In this document: positions 1 through 5,946 of the stretch, in pieces | How the letters are laid out: every line of letters begins with the position of its first letter | Position numbering within the stretch: the stretch's first letter is position 1 | NCBI GenBank assembly: GCA_024654415.1 | Contig: JANLHQ010000048.1 | Location: 1-6,707, forward strand | From: Candidatus Azambacteria bacterium | GTDB lineage: Bacteria; Patescibacteriota; Minisyncoccia; GWC2-36-17; WO2-46-25 | Direction of reading: 5' to 3' | Length of the DNA: 6,707 bases | Made by a program: the position numbers and the translations under genes | Notes under the pieces: generated by a model | Databases searched by the model: none | Seen by the model: only the letters and a program-made list of their open reading frames with translations | Told to the model about the DNA's origin: nothing

Positions 1-369
1 CTTTTAAAAGAGTCGGATTTTATTTCTATCCACGTGCCACTGCTGCCAGCGACGCGACACCTTATTAGTGAGGCACAGTTAAAGATGATGAAGAGCACCG
101 CGTTTCTCGTAAACACCTCGCGAGGGCCAATTGTTGATGAGCAGGCACTCGTCACTGCATTGCGTGAAGGAACCATTCGCGGTGCGGCGCTTGATGTTTT
201 TGAACATGAGCCAGAATTAACCCTAGGACTCGCCGAGCTCAGTAATGTCATTCTCACGCCTCATACAGCCTCTGCGACAGAAGAGACACGTTCAAAAATG
301 GCTGAACTCGCCGCACAAAATATCATTGAAGCACTCGAAGGGAGAACTCCTCCAAACAAAATTTCGTAG
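1..369 (+). CDS. D-isomer-specific 2-hydroxyacid dehydrogenase, C-terminal part (5' end outside window)
   Basis: NAD(P)-dependent oxidoreductase that interconverts a 2-keto acid and a D-2-hydroxy acid (glyoxylate/hydroxypyruvate reductase, D-lactate or phosphoglycerate dehydrogenase type), acting in the cytoplasm. The reading frame is open from base 1; the visible 122 residues begin in the second half of the NAD-binding fold (SDFISIHVPLLPATRHLI). The three catalytic elements are present: Arg in NTSRGPIVDE (fragment residue 41), Glu in the FEHEPE segment (residue 70) and His in TPHTASATEETR (residue 88). It ends soon after the last helix, so there is no ACT or other regulatory domain of the long SerA type. 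The TPHTASATEETR motif and short C-terminus resemble glyoxylate/hydroxypyruvate reductases, but the substrate cannot be fixed from this part. The glycine-rich nucleotide-binding loop lies outside the window. A GTG at 34 is only an internal codon. The stop is TAG. Family is certain, exact enzyme uncertain. Confidence 0.93.
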   Translation, partial: LLKESDFISIHVPLLPATRHLISEAQLKMMKSTAFLVNTSRGPIVDEQALVTALREGTIRGAALDVFEHEPELTLGLAELSNVILTPHTASATEETRSKMAELAAQNIIEALEGRTPPNKIS

Positions 370-379
370 CTATCTGGGG

Positions 380-408
380 TTGATTTACTTTTGTGACTGT
401 GGTAGGAT
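380..408 (+). promoter_or_regulatory. Predicted sigma70-type promoter of rplY
   Basis: TTGATT at 380-385 (4/6 to the -35 consensus), a 17-nt spacer, and TAGGAT at 403-408 (4/6 to the -10 consensus). TG at 400-401 precedes the -10 by one base, giving an extended -10 (TGGTAGGAT). Transcription would start near 415, about 23 nt ahead of the rplY ATG. The promoter lies only 11 nt after the dehydrogenase stop. No terminator is visible between the two genes, so read-through is also possible. Confidence 0.6.
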
Positions 409-437
409 AGGACACCGTAAGGCTTTTTAGAAAATAT

Positions 438-1115
438 ATGACGAAAATCAAAGCACAACCAAGAAGTGACGCTGATAAAGTTGGCCCTATTAGAAAGGCG
501 GGAGGTATTCCTGCGGTCGTATACGGCCATAAGATCAAGAATATAAACCTTACTGTTGATGGTAGGGCGTTTGAGAAGGTGTATAGAGCAGCTGGGAAGA
601 CTACGATACTTGATTTAAATATTGAAGGAGAAGGAGATGAGCGAAGCGTCCTTATCCATGACGTGGCGGTTGACCCCGTGCAGAGCCACATTATTCATGT
701 CGATTTTTATGAGGTGAAGAAAGGTGAGAAGATCACAACGCACATTCCTCTTGTATTTACCGGGGAGTCCCCAGCAGTAAAAGTGGACGGCGGTGTGTTG
801 GTGAAAAATATTTATAAGGTAGAGATCGAGGCATTGCCGAAGGACCTCCCCCATGAAATTACGGTGGACATTTCTAAGCTTGTGACATTTAACGACGTAA
901 TGACTATTGGAGACTTAGACATTCCTGAGGGCGTCAAGGTTTTCGGTGATCAAAAAGAGGTTATTGCGAAAGTGATTCCTCCACGCACCACAGAAGAACT
1001 CGAGTCACTCGAAAAAGTTTCAGAGGTGAAAGTTGACGACATAAAGGTGGAAACAGAGGAGAAGAAAAAAGAACGTGACGCAGAGAAGCTTGTAGGAAAA
1101 GAAGGAGAAAAATAA
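438..1115 (+). CDS. rplY: 50S ribosomal protein L25 / general stress protein Ctc, long form
   Basis: Binds 5S rRNA in the central protuberance of the large ribosomal subunit. At 225 aa it is the two-domain CTC/TL5 form, not the roughly 95-aa E. coli form. The N-terminal RNA-binding beta-barrel covers about residues 1-95, with the family segments RKAGGIPAVVYG (19-30), VLIHDVAVDP (71-80) and HVDFYEV (87-93). The second domain covers about 100-180, with IPLVFTGESPAVK (103-115), GGVLVKN (118-124) and ALPKDLPHEITVDIS (132-146). Residues about 184-225 are a Glu/Lys-rich tail, probably disordered, commonly seen in this form. ATG 438 fits the family N-terminus. Its Shine-Dalgarno is poor: AAGG at 419-422 is 15 nt away. 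The gene is followed after 20 nt by a murein hydrolase gene and probably shares its transcript. Stop TAA. Confidence 0.96.
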   Translation: MTKIKAQPRSDADKVGPIRKAGGIPAVVYGHKIKNINLTVDGRAFEKVYRAAGKTTILDLNIEGEGDERSVLIHDVAVDPVQSHIIHVDFYEVKKGEKITTHIPLVFTGESPAVKVDGGVLVKNIYKVEIEALPKDLPHEITVDISKLVTFNDVMTIGDLDIPEGVKVFGDQKEVIAKVIPPRTTEELESLEKVSEVKVDDIKVETEEKKKERDAEKLVGKEGEK

Positions 1116-1121
1116 TCTCTC

Positions 1122-1127
1122 AGGAAA
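1122..1127 (+). promoter_or_regulatory. Ribosome binding site that decides the start of the transglycosylase gene
   Basis: AGGAAA lies 8 nt before ATG 1136. The alternative in-frame ATG at 1172, which would give a more typical signal-peptide length, has no purine-rich site ahead of it. The longer start is therefore preferred. Confidence 0.5.
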
Positions 1128-1135
1128 CCGAACTT

Positions 1136-2512
1136 ATGTTTCCTTCGGCGCAATTTACAAATAGAACAAAGATGGCCACAAGAGCTCCACGAGCGCGAAT
1201 ATGCGTGGGGCTCTTATGTGTTTTAGTCATAAGTATATATGGAGGTGCTTTTCCTGTGCGAGCACAGGAAAATACGGCAGAGAGTGAAAAGACTAAGCTC
1301 CAAGCCCAATTAAAAGAAGTACAGGAGCAGATTAGCCTCTACCAGCAGAGTATTGAAGGCGCGCAACACGCACAAAAATCATTAAAGAATGAGATTACTA
1401 TTTTAGATGCGGCAGCGGAAAAACAAAAGCTACAGCTAAAAGAAGTAGAGCTCAGCTTGCGCGAGGTGGAAGGCGAGCTCAGTGGTAAGAGCGAAGAAAT
1501 TAATTCACTGGAGGGTCGCTTAAAAGAAAGGCGATTGCTTTTACAATTGTCGCTCAAGCAACTGCAAGAATACGATAGTACAAACTGGGTGAGTGTTTTG
1601 TTTTCCGGAGAAAGCCTTTCTGACTTTTTCAACCAGGTGCGCTATGTAAAAAACATTCAGACCGATATCAATGATTTCATCTTAAATATTGACACCCTCC
1701 GTGGGAGTCTTGAACAACAGCGAGAAGATCTGGAGAGTAAAAAAACGGATATTGTACGCCTTAAGAGCCTGAACGGCCTCCAAAGGGCCTCACTCGAGCA
1801 AAAGCAAAGGGAAAAGACGGTATTGCTTGAAAAGACAAGGGGGCAGGAAAGGCTGTATGGTGCAAGTATAAAGAAATCTCAAAAGGATATTACACTTATC
1901 CGCCAACAACTCTATACGCTTCAAAGCGTTGGTATCTCGATGTCATTTGAAGAAGCTCTTGCAAAGACGCAGTTCGCAGGGCAAAAAACAGGTATTCGGC
2001 CCGCATTTCTTCTCGCTATCTTTCAGGTGGAGTCGAAGCTTGGCACATATCTTGGCGGCGGTTCATGGCGCGTAGATATGAAGCCGGCGGAACGTGCATT
2101 GTTCTTAAAAATTACTAGTTCACTGGGGCTTGACCCTGATGCGATGCCTGTGTCGAAGCGTCCTTCGTATGGGTGGGGCGGCGCGATGGGTGCGGCCCAG
2201 TTTATTCCCTCAACATGGCTTGCCTACACTAATCAAATTGCTAGCTTAACGGGGCATACGCCTGCGTCGCCATGGGACATTGAAGATGCCTTTGTTGGTT
2301 CAGCATTAAAGCTTGTAGCAAACGGCGCGGGAAGTCAGGCATATAAAGATGAGCATAAGGCCGCCGCGATGTATCTTGCCGGCGGAAATTATAAAATACG
2401 AGTGGCGCAAGCGTATGCGAATAATGTAATGGACTGGGCTGATTATTATCAAGACCAAGCCAATATACTCTCTGGGGTGAGCGTAAAGAGTGACTCACTC
2501 ACCAGCAACTAA
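1136..2512 (+). CDS. Secreted coiled-coil lytic murein transglycosylase (MltB/SLT_2-like catalytic domain)
   Basis: Predicted exported peptidoglycan-cleaving enzyme. Residues about 1-43 look like a signal peptide: a basic n-region, hydrophobic stretch ICVGLLCVLVISIYGGAF (22-39), and a likely signal peptidase I site after VRA (residue 43). No lipobox cysteine is placed for a lipoprotein. Residues about 46-265 are a long Glu/Gln/Lys/Leu-rich coiled coil in two runs separated by a WVSVLFSGESLSDFFNQVRYV segment (151-171), the layout of EnvC/PcsB-type septal hydrolase regulators. The C-terminal third matches MltB-like transglycosylases: PAFLLAIFQVESKLG, with E299 the likely catalytic acid; GWGGAMGAAQFIPSTW (346-361); PWDIEDAFVGSALKL (379-393); and AAAMYLAGGNYK (409-420). 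There are no M23 or NlpC/P60 motifs. The probable role is wall remodelling at division; the exact bond cleaved is inferred from the family. Its end overlaps convergent prfA by 18 bp. Stop TAA. Confidence 0.88.
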   Translation: MFPSAQFTNRTKMATRAPRARICVGLLCVLVISIYGGAFPVRAQENTAESEKTKLQAQLKEVQEQISLYQQSIEGAQHAQKSLKNEITILDAAAEKQKLQLKEVELSLREVEGELSGKSEEINSLEGRLKERRLLLQLSLKQLQEYDSTNWVSVLFSGESLSDFFNQVRYVKNIQTDINDFILNIDTLRGSLEQQREDLESKKTDIVRLKSLNGLQRASLEQKQREKTVLLEKTRGQERLYGASIKKSQKDITLIRQQLYTLQSVGISMSFEEALAKTQFAGQKTGIRPAFLLAIFQVESKLGTYLGGGSWRVDMKPAERALFLKITSSLGLDPDAMPVSKRPSYGWGGAMGAAQFIPSTWLAYTNQIASLTGHTPASPWDIEDAFVGSALKLVANGAGSQAYKDEHKAAAMYLAGGNYKIRVAQAYANNVMDWADYYQDQANILSGVSVKSDSLTSN

Positions 2513-3553
2513 TGCGCGAGCGATATCATCAAGCATAGTGCTGATGTCGCCATCCATGATACCTTCAATGTTGTGCCAGCTTAGTTTCGCGCGGTGATCA
2601 GTGACTCTGTCCTGAGGGAAATTGTACGTGCGTATTTTTTCTGAGCGATCAGCTGTACCAATTTGTTCTTTGCGTAGTTTGCCTCGCTCTGCAACGTCTT
2701 GTTCTTTCTGTGCGAGTTGAATTTTTGATTCCAAGATTTGTAATGCTTTTGTTTTATTGCGGGCCTGTGACCGCTCACTTTGGGATGCCACTACCAGTCC
2801 GGTAGGGATATGGATAAGGCGTACCGCTGTTTCTACCTTATTGACGTTTTGTCCTCCCGGCCCTCCTGAACGATATGTCTCCACTCTGATATCACTGGAG
2901 TTTATGCTAATTTCACTTTCTTCTACTTGAGGAAGCACCGCGACAGAAACCGTTGACGTGTGAATGCGCCCCTGCTTTTCAGTATCAGGAATCCGTTGGA
3001 CACGGTGCACGCCGCTTTCATGCCGCATCTCGTTGTATGCGCCTTTCCCTGTTATTTCAAATACAACTTCTTTGAATCCTCCGAGCGCCGTTTGGTTTGA
3101 ATCAACAAGTGTAAAGCCCCAATTCTTTCGCTGTGCATACCGCATATACATTCGATAGAGCGAGCTCGCAAAGAGGGCGGCTTCTTCGCCACCCGCTCCT
3201 CCTCGGATTTCTATAATAGCGCTTTTGTATTTTGCGTATATGTTAGGGGAGACGAGCTCTTGAAGCTCTTTTTCCACCTTTTCTTTCTGTGCTCGCAGCT
3301 GTGTAATTTCTTCTTGTGCGAGATTCTCAAGAGCGGTGTCTTCTCCTGAGGTGATAAGCGATTCGTTATTCTGAATTTCAGTGGTTATTTTTTGTACGCT
3401 CGCATAGAGCCCGAGTATTTCTTCGATTTCTGCGTAGCGCCGAGCGTGCGCGGTGCGCTCCTTCAAATCAAAAACAGCTTCGCTACGGGCGAGCTGTTTT
3501 TCTAGGTCGTGGTGCTCGGCCTTGAGCGCCTCGATTTTCTTTTCGTCGATCAC
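2495..3553 (-). CDS. prfA: Peptide chain release factor 1
   Basis: Recognises UAA and UAG in the ribosomal A site and triggers peptide release. The 352 residues are close to the usual 355-360. Visible landmarks are the helical N-terminal domain (about 1-110), the family segment IEIRGGAGGEEAALFA (114-129), the codon-reading loop HRVQRIPDTEKQGRIHTS with tripeptide PDT (189-191, the PxT type of RF1 rather than SPF of RF2), and the catalytic GGQ at 233-235 in YRSGGPGGQNVNKVETAV. The start is GTG (complement of 3551-3553), overlapping the rpmE stop as GTGA on the coding strand. This suggests translational coupling and explains the missing Shine-Dalgarno. Its own stop is UGA, which RF1 does not read, so termination would need RF2. 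The prmC methyltransferase gene that often follows prfA is absent here; the next gene is convergent. Confidence 0.97.
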   Translation of the reverse strand: MIDEKKIEALKAEHHDLEKQLARSEAVFDLKERTAHARRYAEIEEILGLYASVQKITTEIQNNESLITSGEDTALENLAQEEITQLRAQKEKVEKELQELVSPNIYAKYKSAIIEIRGGAGGEEAALFASSLYRMYMRYAQRKNWGFTLVDSNQTALGGFKEVVFEITGKGAYNEMRHESGVHRVQRIPDTEKQGRIHTSTVSVAVLPQVEESEISINSSDIRVETYRSGGPGGQNVNKVETAVRLIHIPTGLVVASQSERSQARNKTKALQILESKIQLAQKEQDVAERGKLRKEQIGTADRSEKIRTYNFPQDRVTDHRAKLSWHNIEGIMDGDISTMLDDIARALVAGE

Positions 3554-3774
3554 TTTTTTATAGGTTTCTTGGGGGTTGCGTTTGCGACTTTTCGCTTGAA
3601 TTTCTCAACGCGTCCGGTTGCATCAATGAGTTTTTCTTTGCCAGTGTAGAATGGGTGGCACGCATTGCAAATTTCTACCTCTATGTGTTTCATGACAGCG
3701 CCAGTAGTAAACGTATTTCCACACGCACACACTACTGTTGCCTGATGATATGGTGGGTGAATTTCTTTTTTCAT
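3550..3774 (-). CDS. rpmE: 50S ribosomal protein L31, zinc-binding type
   Basis: Small protein of the large ribosomal subunit that bridges the 50S central protuberance and the 30S head. The 74 residues carry the four-cysteine zinc site of the C+ form: C16 and C18 in VVCACGNTF, C37 and C40 in EICNACHPFYTGK. They also carry the family tail segment TGRVEKFKRKV (53-63) and a basic end. ATG is the complement of 3772-3774. There is no Shine-Dalgarno, and the predicted promoter sits so close that the mRNA would be almost leaderless. It forms a two-gene unit with prfA (4-nt overlap), a common bacterial pairing. Stop TGA. Confidence 0.97.
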   Translation of the reverse strand: MKKEIHPPYHQATVVCACGNTFTTGAVMKHIEVEICNACHPFYTGKEKLIDATGRVEKFKRKVANATPKKPIKK

Positions 3775-3783
3775 ACGAGGGTA

Positions 3784-3812
3784 ATTGTATACGAAACCGC
3801 CCGGTTTGTAAA
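3784..3812 (-). promoter_or_regulatory. Predicted promoter of rpmE-prfA
   Basis: Read on the minus strand: -35 TTTACA (complement of 3807-3812, 5/6), a 17-nt spacer, and -10 TACAAT (complement of 3784-3789, 5/6). This is the best consensus match in the window. The start point would fall near 3777-3778, leaving about 2-4 nt before the rpmE ATG. The spacer contains a dyad AAACCG-CC-CGGTTT at 3794-3807 that could be an operator, but no bound regulator can be named. Confidence 0.65.
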
Positions 3813-3816
3813 GTGC

Positions 3817-3845
3817 TTGTTATTTTCATGAAAAGGTGGTATACC
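3817..3845 (+). promoter_or_regulatory. Predicted promoter of the 136-aa unknown gene
   Basis: TTGTTA at 3817-3822 (4/6), a 17-nt spacer, and TATACC at 3840-3845 (4/6) preceded by TGG, an extended -10. The start point would be near 3852, giving a leader of about 33 nt that contains a strong ribosome binding site. It is divergent from the rpmE promoter, with the two -35 boxes only 4 nt apart. Confidence 0.55.
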
Positions 3846-3872
3846 AAAGAAAAGTTAATATCACCAACCTAA

Positions 3873-3878
3873 GGGAGG
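3873..3878 (+). promoter_or_regulatory. Strong Shine-Dalgarno site of the 136-aa unknown gene
   Basis: GGGAGG followed by T (3879) matches the anti-Shine-Dalgarno closely and sits 6 nt before ATG 3885. It fixes that start. No other gene in the window has a comparable site. Confidence 0.8.
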
Positions 3879-3884
3879 TTTTGT

Positions 3885-4295
3885 ATGGGACGGAGAAAGA
3901 GAGTGATAGCTGCAGCTGTTATCAGTAGTGGGGGGCAGGAGCATCTTGCAATCAGCTGGGCCGCAGATAACCTTAATGCAGAGAAAATCGAGGTAGTGCA
4001 GGTCAATCAGTTCCCCTTGGTATTTTCTCAAAAAAAGACAGACGCACATAAGGAGCTGAAGACGGATGTGGAATTTATAGTCAAGATGTTTCGCGCCCGC
4101 ACGATCATTGTCACCCCGCACTGGGAGGAGGAAGATCTTTCGGAAAAGGAAAAGCGGAGAGCCTTATTCCGTGCCATGCGGGCCATCAAAAAGTGGAATC
4201 TCCCCATTGAACGAATAATAGGGATTCGCTTCAAGGGTGATGGTGCAGTGTCACACGTAGTAATAGAACGGGTAGTAGAAAGAGGGTACTACTAA
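3885..4295 (+). CDS. Unidentified 136-aa protein, probable small alpha/beta fold
   Basis: I do not recognise the family. The protein is soluble in appearance, with no signal peptide, membrane segment or cysteine. The N-terminus is basic (MGRRKR). Apparent strands are RVIAAAVISSGG (6-17), KIEVVQVNQFPLVF (34-47), ARTIIVTPHW (71-80) and ERIIGIRFKG (109-118), alternating with helices at about 18-30, 52-70 and 86-104. This suggests a small Rossmann-like alternating fold. Candidate functional residues are the SGGQEH (15-20), TPHW (77-80) and KGDGAVSH (117-124) segments. The gene appears monocistronic, with its own promoter, the strongest ribosome binding site in the window and an intrinsic terminator 12 nt after the stop. 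That supports a real, well-expressed gene. Function is unknown. Confidence 0.85.
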   Translation: MGRRKRVIAAAVISSGGQEHLAISWAADNLNAEKIEVVQVNQFPLVFSQKKTDAHKELKTDVEFIVKMFRARTIIVTPHWEEEDLSEKEKRRALFRAMRAIKKWNLPIERIIGIRFKGDGAVSHVVIERVVERGYY

Positions 4296-4307
4296 AGGCG
4301 CCCTCAC

Positions 4308-4341
4308 AAAAACCCCCTGCGCTAATGCACGGGGGGTTTTT
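4308..4341 (+). terminator. Intrinsic (Rho-independent) terminator after the 136-aa gene
   Basis: The stem is A5C5 at 4308-4317 paired with G5-6T5 at 4331-4341, extended inward by TGC (4318-4320) with GCA (4327-4329) around a GCTAAT loop, with C4330 bulged. The T-run follows directly, and the mirrored A-run means it could also work on the minus strand. It separates the upstream gene from the lemA promoter. Confidence 0.92.
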
Positions 4342-4344
4342 CAT

Positions 4345-4373
4345 TTGTAGGGAAGTGAAATATATGGTAAAAT
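4345..4373 (+). promoter_or_regulatory. Predicted extended -10 promoter of the lemA-htpX operon
   Basis: TAAAAT at 4368-4373 (5/6) preceded by TGG (4365-4367) gives an extended -10. The -35 at 17-nt spacing, TTGTAG (4345-4350), is weak at 3/6. The start would be near 4380, about 28 nt before the lemA ATG. It begins right after the upstream terminator. Confidence 0.6.
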
Positions 4374-4407
4374 GACCCAATAATTAGTAACTCATACGCA
4401 TAAAAAT

Positions 4408-5022
4408 ATGAACACCCTTTTTCTTATTATCGCGGTATTGGTCGTGGCTGGGGTGGTATTTAAGGTCATTTCGCTTAAAGTAGCGGTGCTTGCCGTTGCG
4501 GGCGCGCTTGTCGCGTGGGGCATTGCCACCTACAACCAATTTGTTCAGCTTTCAAACAGGGTTGCGGAAGCATGGTCTGATATCGAAGTACAGATGAAGC
4601 GCCGGTACAACCTTATTCCGAATTTAGTGGAAACAGTAAAAGGATATGCCGCACATGAAAAGGATGTGTTTGAAAGCGTCACGCAGGCGCGCGCAGCAGC
4701 AATGGGCGCGACAAGTATGGCGGATCATGCGAAGTCAGAGAATATGCTTACCAATACATTGAAGTCATTATTTGCAGTTGCCGAAGCGTATCCTCAGCTT
4801 CGGGCAAACGAGAATTTCCTTGAGCTTCAGCGTGAATTAACCGACACCGAAGACAAGATCCAAGCATCGCGCCGGTTTTATAACGGCAATGTACGCGACT
4901 ACAATACACTCCGCGAATCATTCCCATCAAATATGATCGCGAATGCGTTTAAATACGCGAAGAAAGAATTCTTTGAACTTGAGGAGGAAGCTGCTCGCGC
5001 CCCTGTGCAAGTGAAATTTTAG
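4408..5022 (+). CDS. lemA: LemA family membrane-anchored protein
   Basis: LemA proteins are anchored by an N-terminal membrane helix with a helical-bundle body. Their molecular role is poorly known, but the gene is often next to htpX. The family signature is clear: YNQFVQLSNRVAEAWSDIEV (42-61), QMKRRYNLIPNLVETVKGYAAHE (62-84), AYPQLRANENFLELQRELTDTEDKI (127-151), RRFYNGNVRDYN (155-166) and FPSNMIANAF (172-181). At 204 aa it is slightly longer than usual because about 40 hydrophobic residues precede the conserved part. These could be one long helix or two short ones (about 3-18 and 23-40) around a lysine-containing turn. ATG 4408 is the first in-frame ATG and has no Shine-Dalgarno. It is first of three closely spaced genes, with htpX starting 10 nt after its TAG stop. 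Confidence 0.96.
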   Translation: MNTLFLIIAVLVVAGVVFKVISLKVAVLAVAGALVAWGIATYNQFVQLSNRVAEAWSDIEVQMKRRYNLIPNLVETVKGYAAHEKDVFESVTQARAAAMGATSMADHAKSENMLTNTLKSLFAVAEAYPQLRANENFLELQRELTDTEDKIQASRRFYNGNVRDYNTLRESFPSNMIANAFKYAKKEFFELEEEAARAPVQVKF

Positions 5023-5032
5023 TTAGCTTTCT

Positions 5033-5941
5033 ATGAGCACGATCTATACGCACCGCTCATCTAACGTACGAAAAACGTGGCTTATCATGTCTGCGTTTTT
5101 TGTGTTTATTATTCTTGTTGGGTGGGTGTACGCGCAGGCGATGCAAACACCGAGTGTGGTATATATCGCCGTTGCGTTCGCGCTTATTATGAATATAGCG
5201 AGCTATTGGTATTCCGACAAGCTCGTGCTTATGATGACGCATGCAAAAGAAGTGCAAAAGCGAGATGCGCCGGAGCTGTATCGCATCGTTGAAAACTTAG
5301 CGATCACGGCCGGTTTACCGACGCCAAAGGTATATATCATCAACGAGCCGGCACCCAATGCGTTCGCTACGGGTAGAGATGAAAAGCACGCAGTGGTGGC
5401 GGTGACCGCAGGATTGCTGGAGCGGTTGGACAAAGTAGAGCTCGAAGCAGTGCTCGCACATGAATTGTCGCATATCGGCAATAAAGATATGCTCGTATCG
5501 ACCATTGCGGTGGTGCTTGTTGGGTTTGTCGCTTTGCTTTCCGATTTCTTTTTGCGCTGGACGATATTTGGCGGCAGAGGGCGAAGCAACGAAAGGGGAG
5601 ATGGGCGTATACAGATGCTTTTTTTAGTCATAGGAATCGCGCTTGCCATACTTGCGCCGATCATCGCGACGCTGTTGCGCCTTGCGGTTTCGCGAAGCCG
5701 CGAGTTTCTCGCCGACGCATCGGCGGTGATGCTTACGCGCCACCCCGAAGCACTCGCGACCGCGCTTGAAAAGATCTCAAGCGACCCTCGTCAACTGCGC
5801 ACCGCAAACCACGCCACCGCGCATTTATTCATTGCCAACCCATTCAGAAATGGCGGTAAAAAAGGTTTTCTCACCAAATTATTCATGACCCATCCGCCCG
5901 TAGAAGAGCGCACGCGCGCCCTCCGGGAGATGAATGTGTAA
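5033..5941 (+). CDS. htpX: Membrane zinc metalloprotease HtpX (M48 family)
   Basis: Integral membrane endopeptidase involved in quality control of damaged or misfolded membrane proteins; in E. coli it works alongside FtsH. The 302 residues are near the usual length of about 290. Membrane segments are seen at about 14-34, 40-60, 155-172 and 193-217. The zinc site is HELSH at 143-147 (H143, H147, with E144 catalytic), and the third ligand is E224 in SRSREFLADASAVMLT, with D228 conserved. The second helical pair lies between the HExxH and the third ligand, as in the family. Further family marks are PTPKVYIINEPAPNAFATGR (96-115) and the C-terminal THPPVEERTRAL (286-297). It follows lemA by 10 nt and precedes a small unknown gene by 5 nt, so co-transcription is likely. 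There is no Shine-Dalgarno, so it may depend on coupling. Stop TAA. Confidence 0.97.
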   Translation: MSTIYTHRSSNVRKTWLIMSAFFVFIILVGWVYAQAMQTPSVVYIAVAFALIMNIASYWYSDKLVLMMTHAKEVQKRDAPELYRIVENLAITAGLPTPKVYIINEPAPNAFATGRDEKHAVVAVTAGLLERLDKVELEAVLAHELSHIGNKDMLVSTIAVVLVGFVALLSDFFLRWTIFGGRGRSNERGDGRIQMLFLVIGIALAILAPIIATLLRLAVSRSREFLADASAVMLTRHPEALATALEKISSDPRQLRTANHATAHLFIANPFRNGGKKGFLTKLFMTHPPVEERTRALREMNV

Positions 5942-5946
5942 ATATC

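Noticed and set aside
323..691. 122-aa open frame on the minus strand across the rplY start
   Set aside because: It overlaps the rplY coding region and the end of the dehydrogenase, both well supported, and shows no family features.
1172..2512. Shorter start (ATG 1172) for the transglycosylase gene
   Set aside because: It would give a more typical signal peptide but has no ribosome binding site, whereas ATG 1136 has AGGAAA 8 nt upstream. It remains possible.
5203..5664. 153-aa open frame on the minus strand
   Set aside because: It lies wholly inside htpX, which has a full set of family motifs. The antisense frame is Ser/Thr-rich shadow sequence with no recognisable domain.
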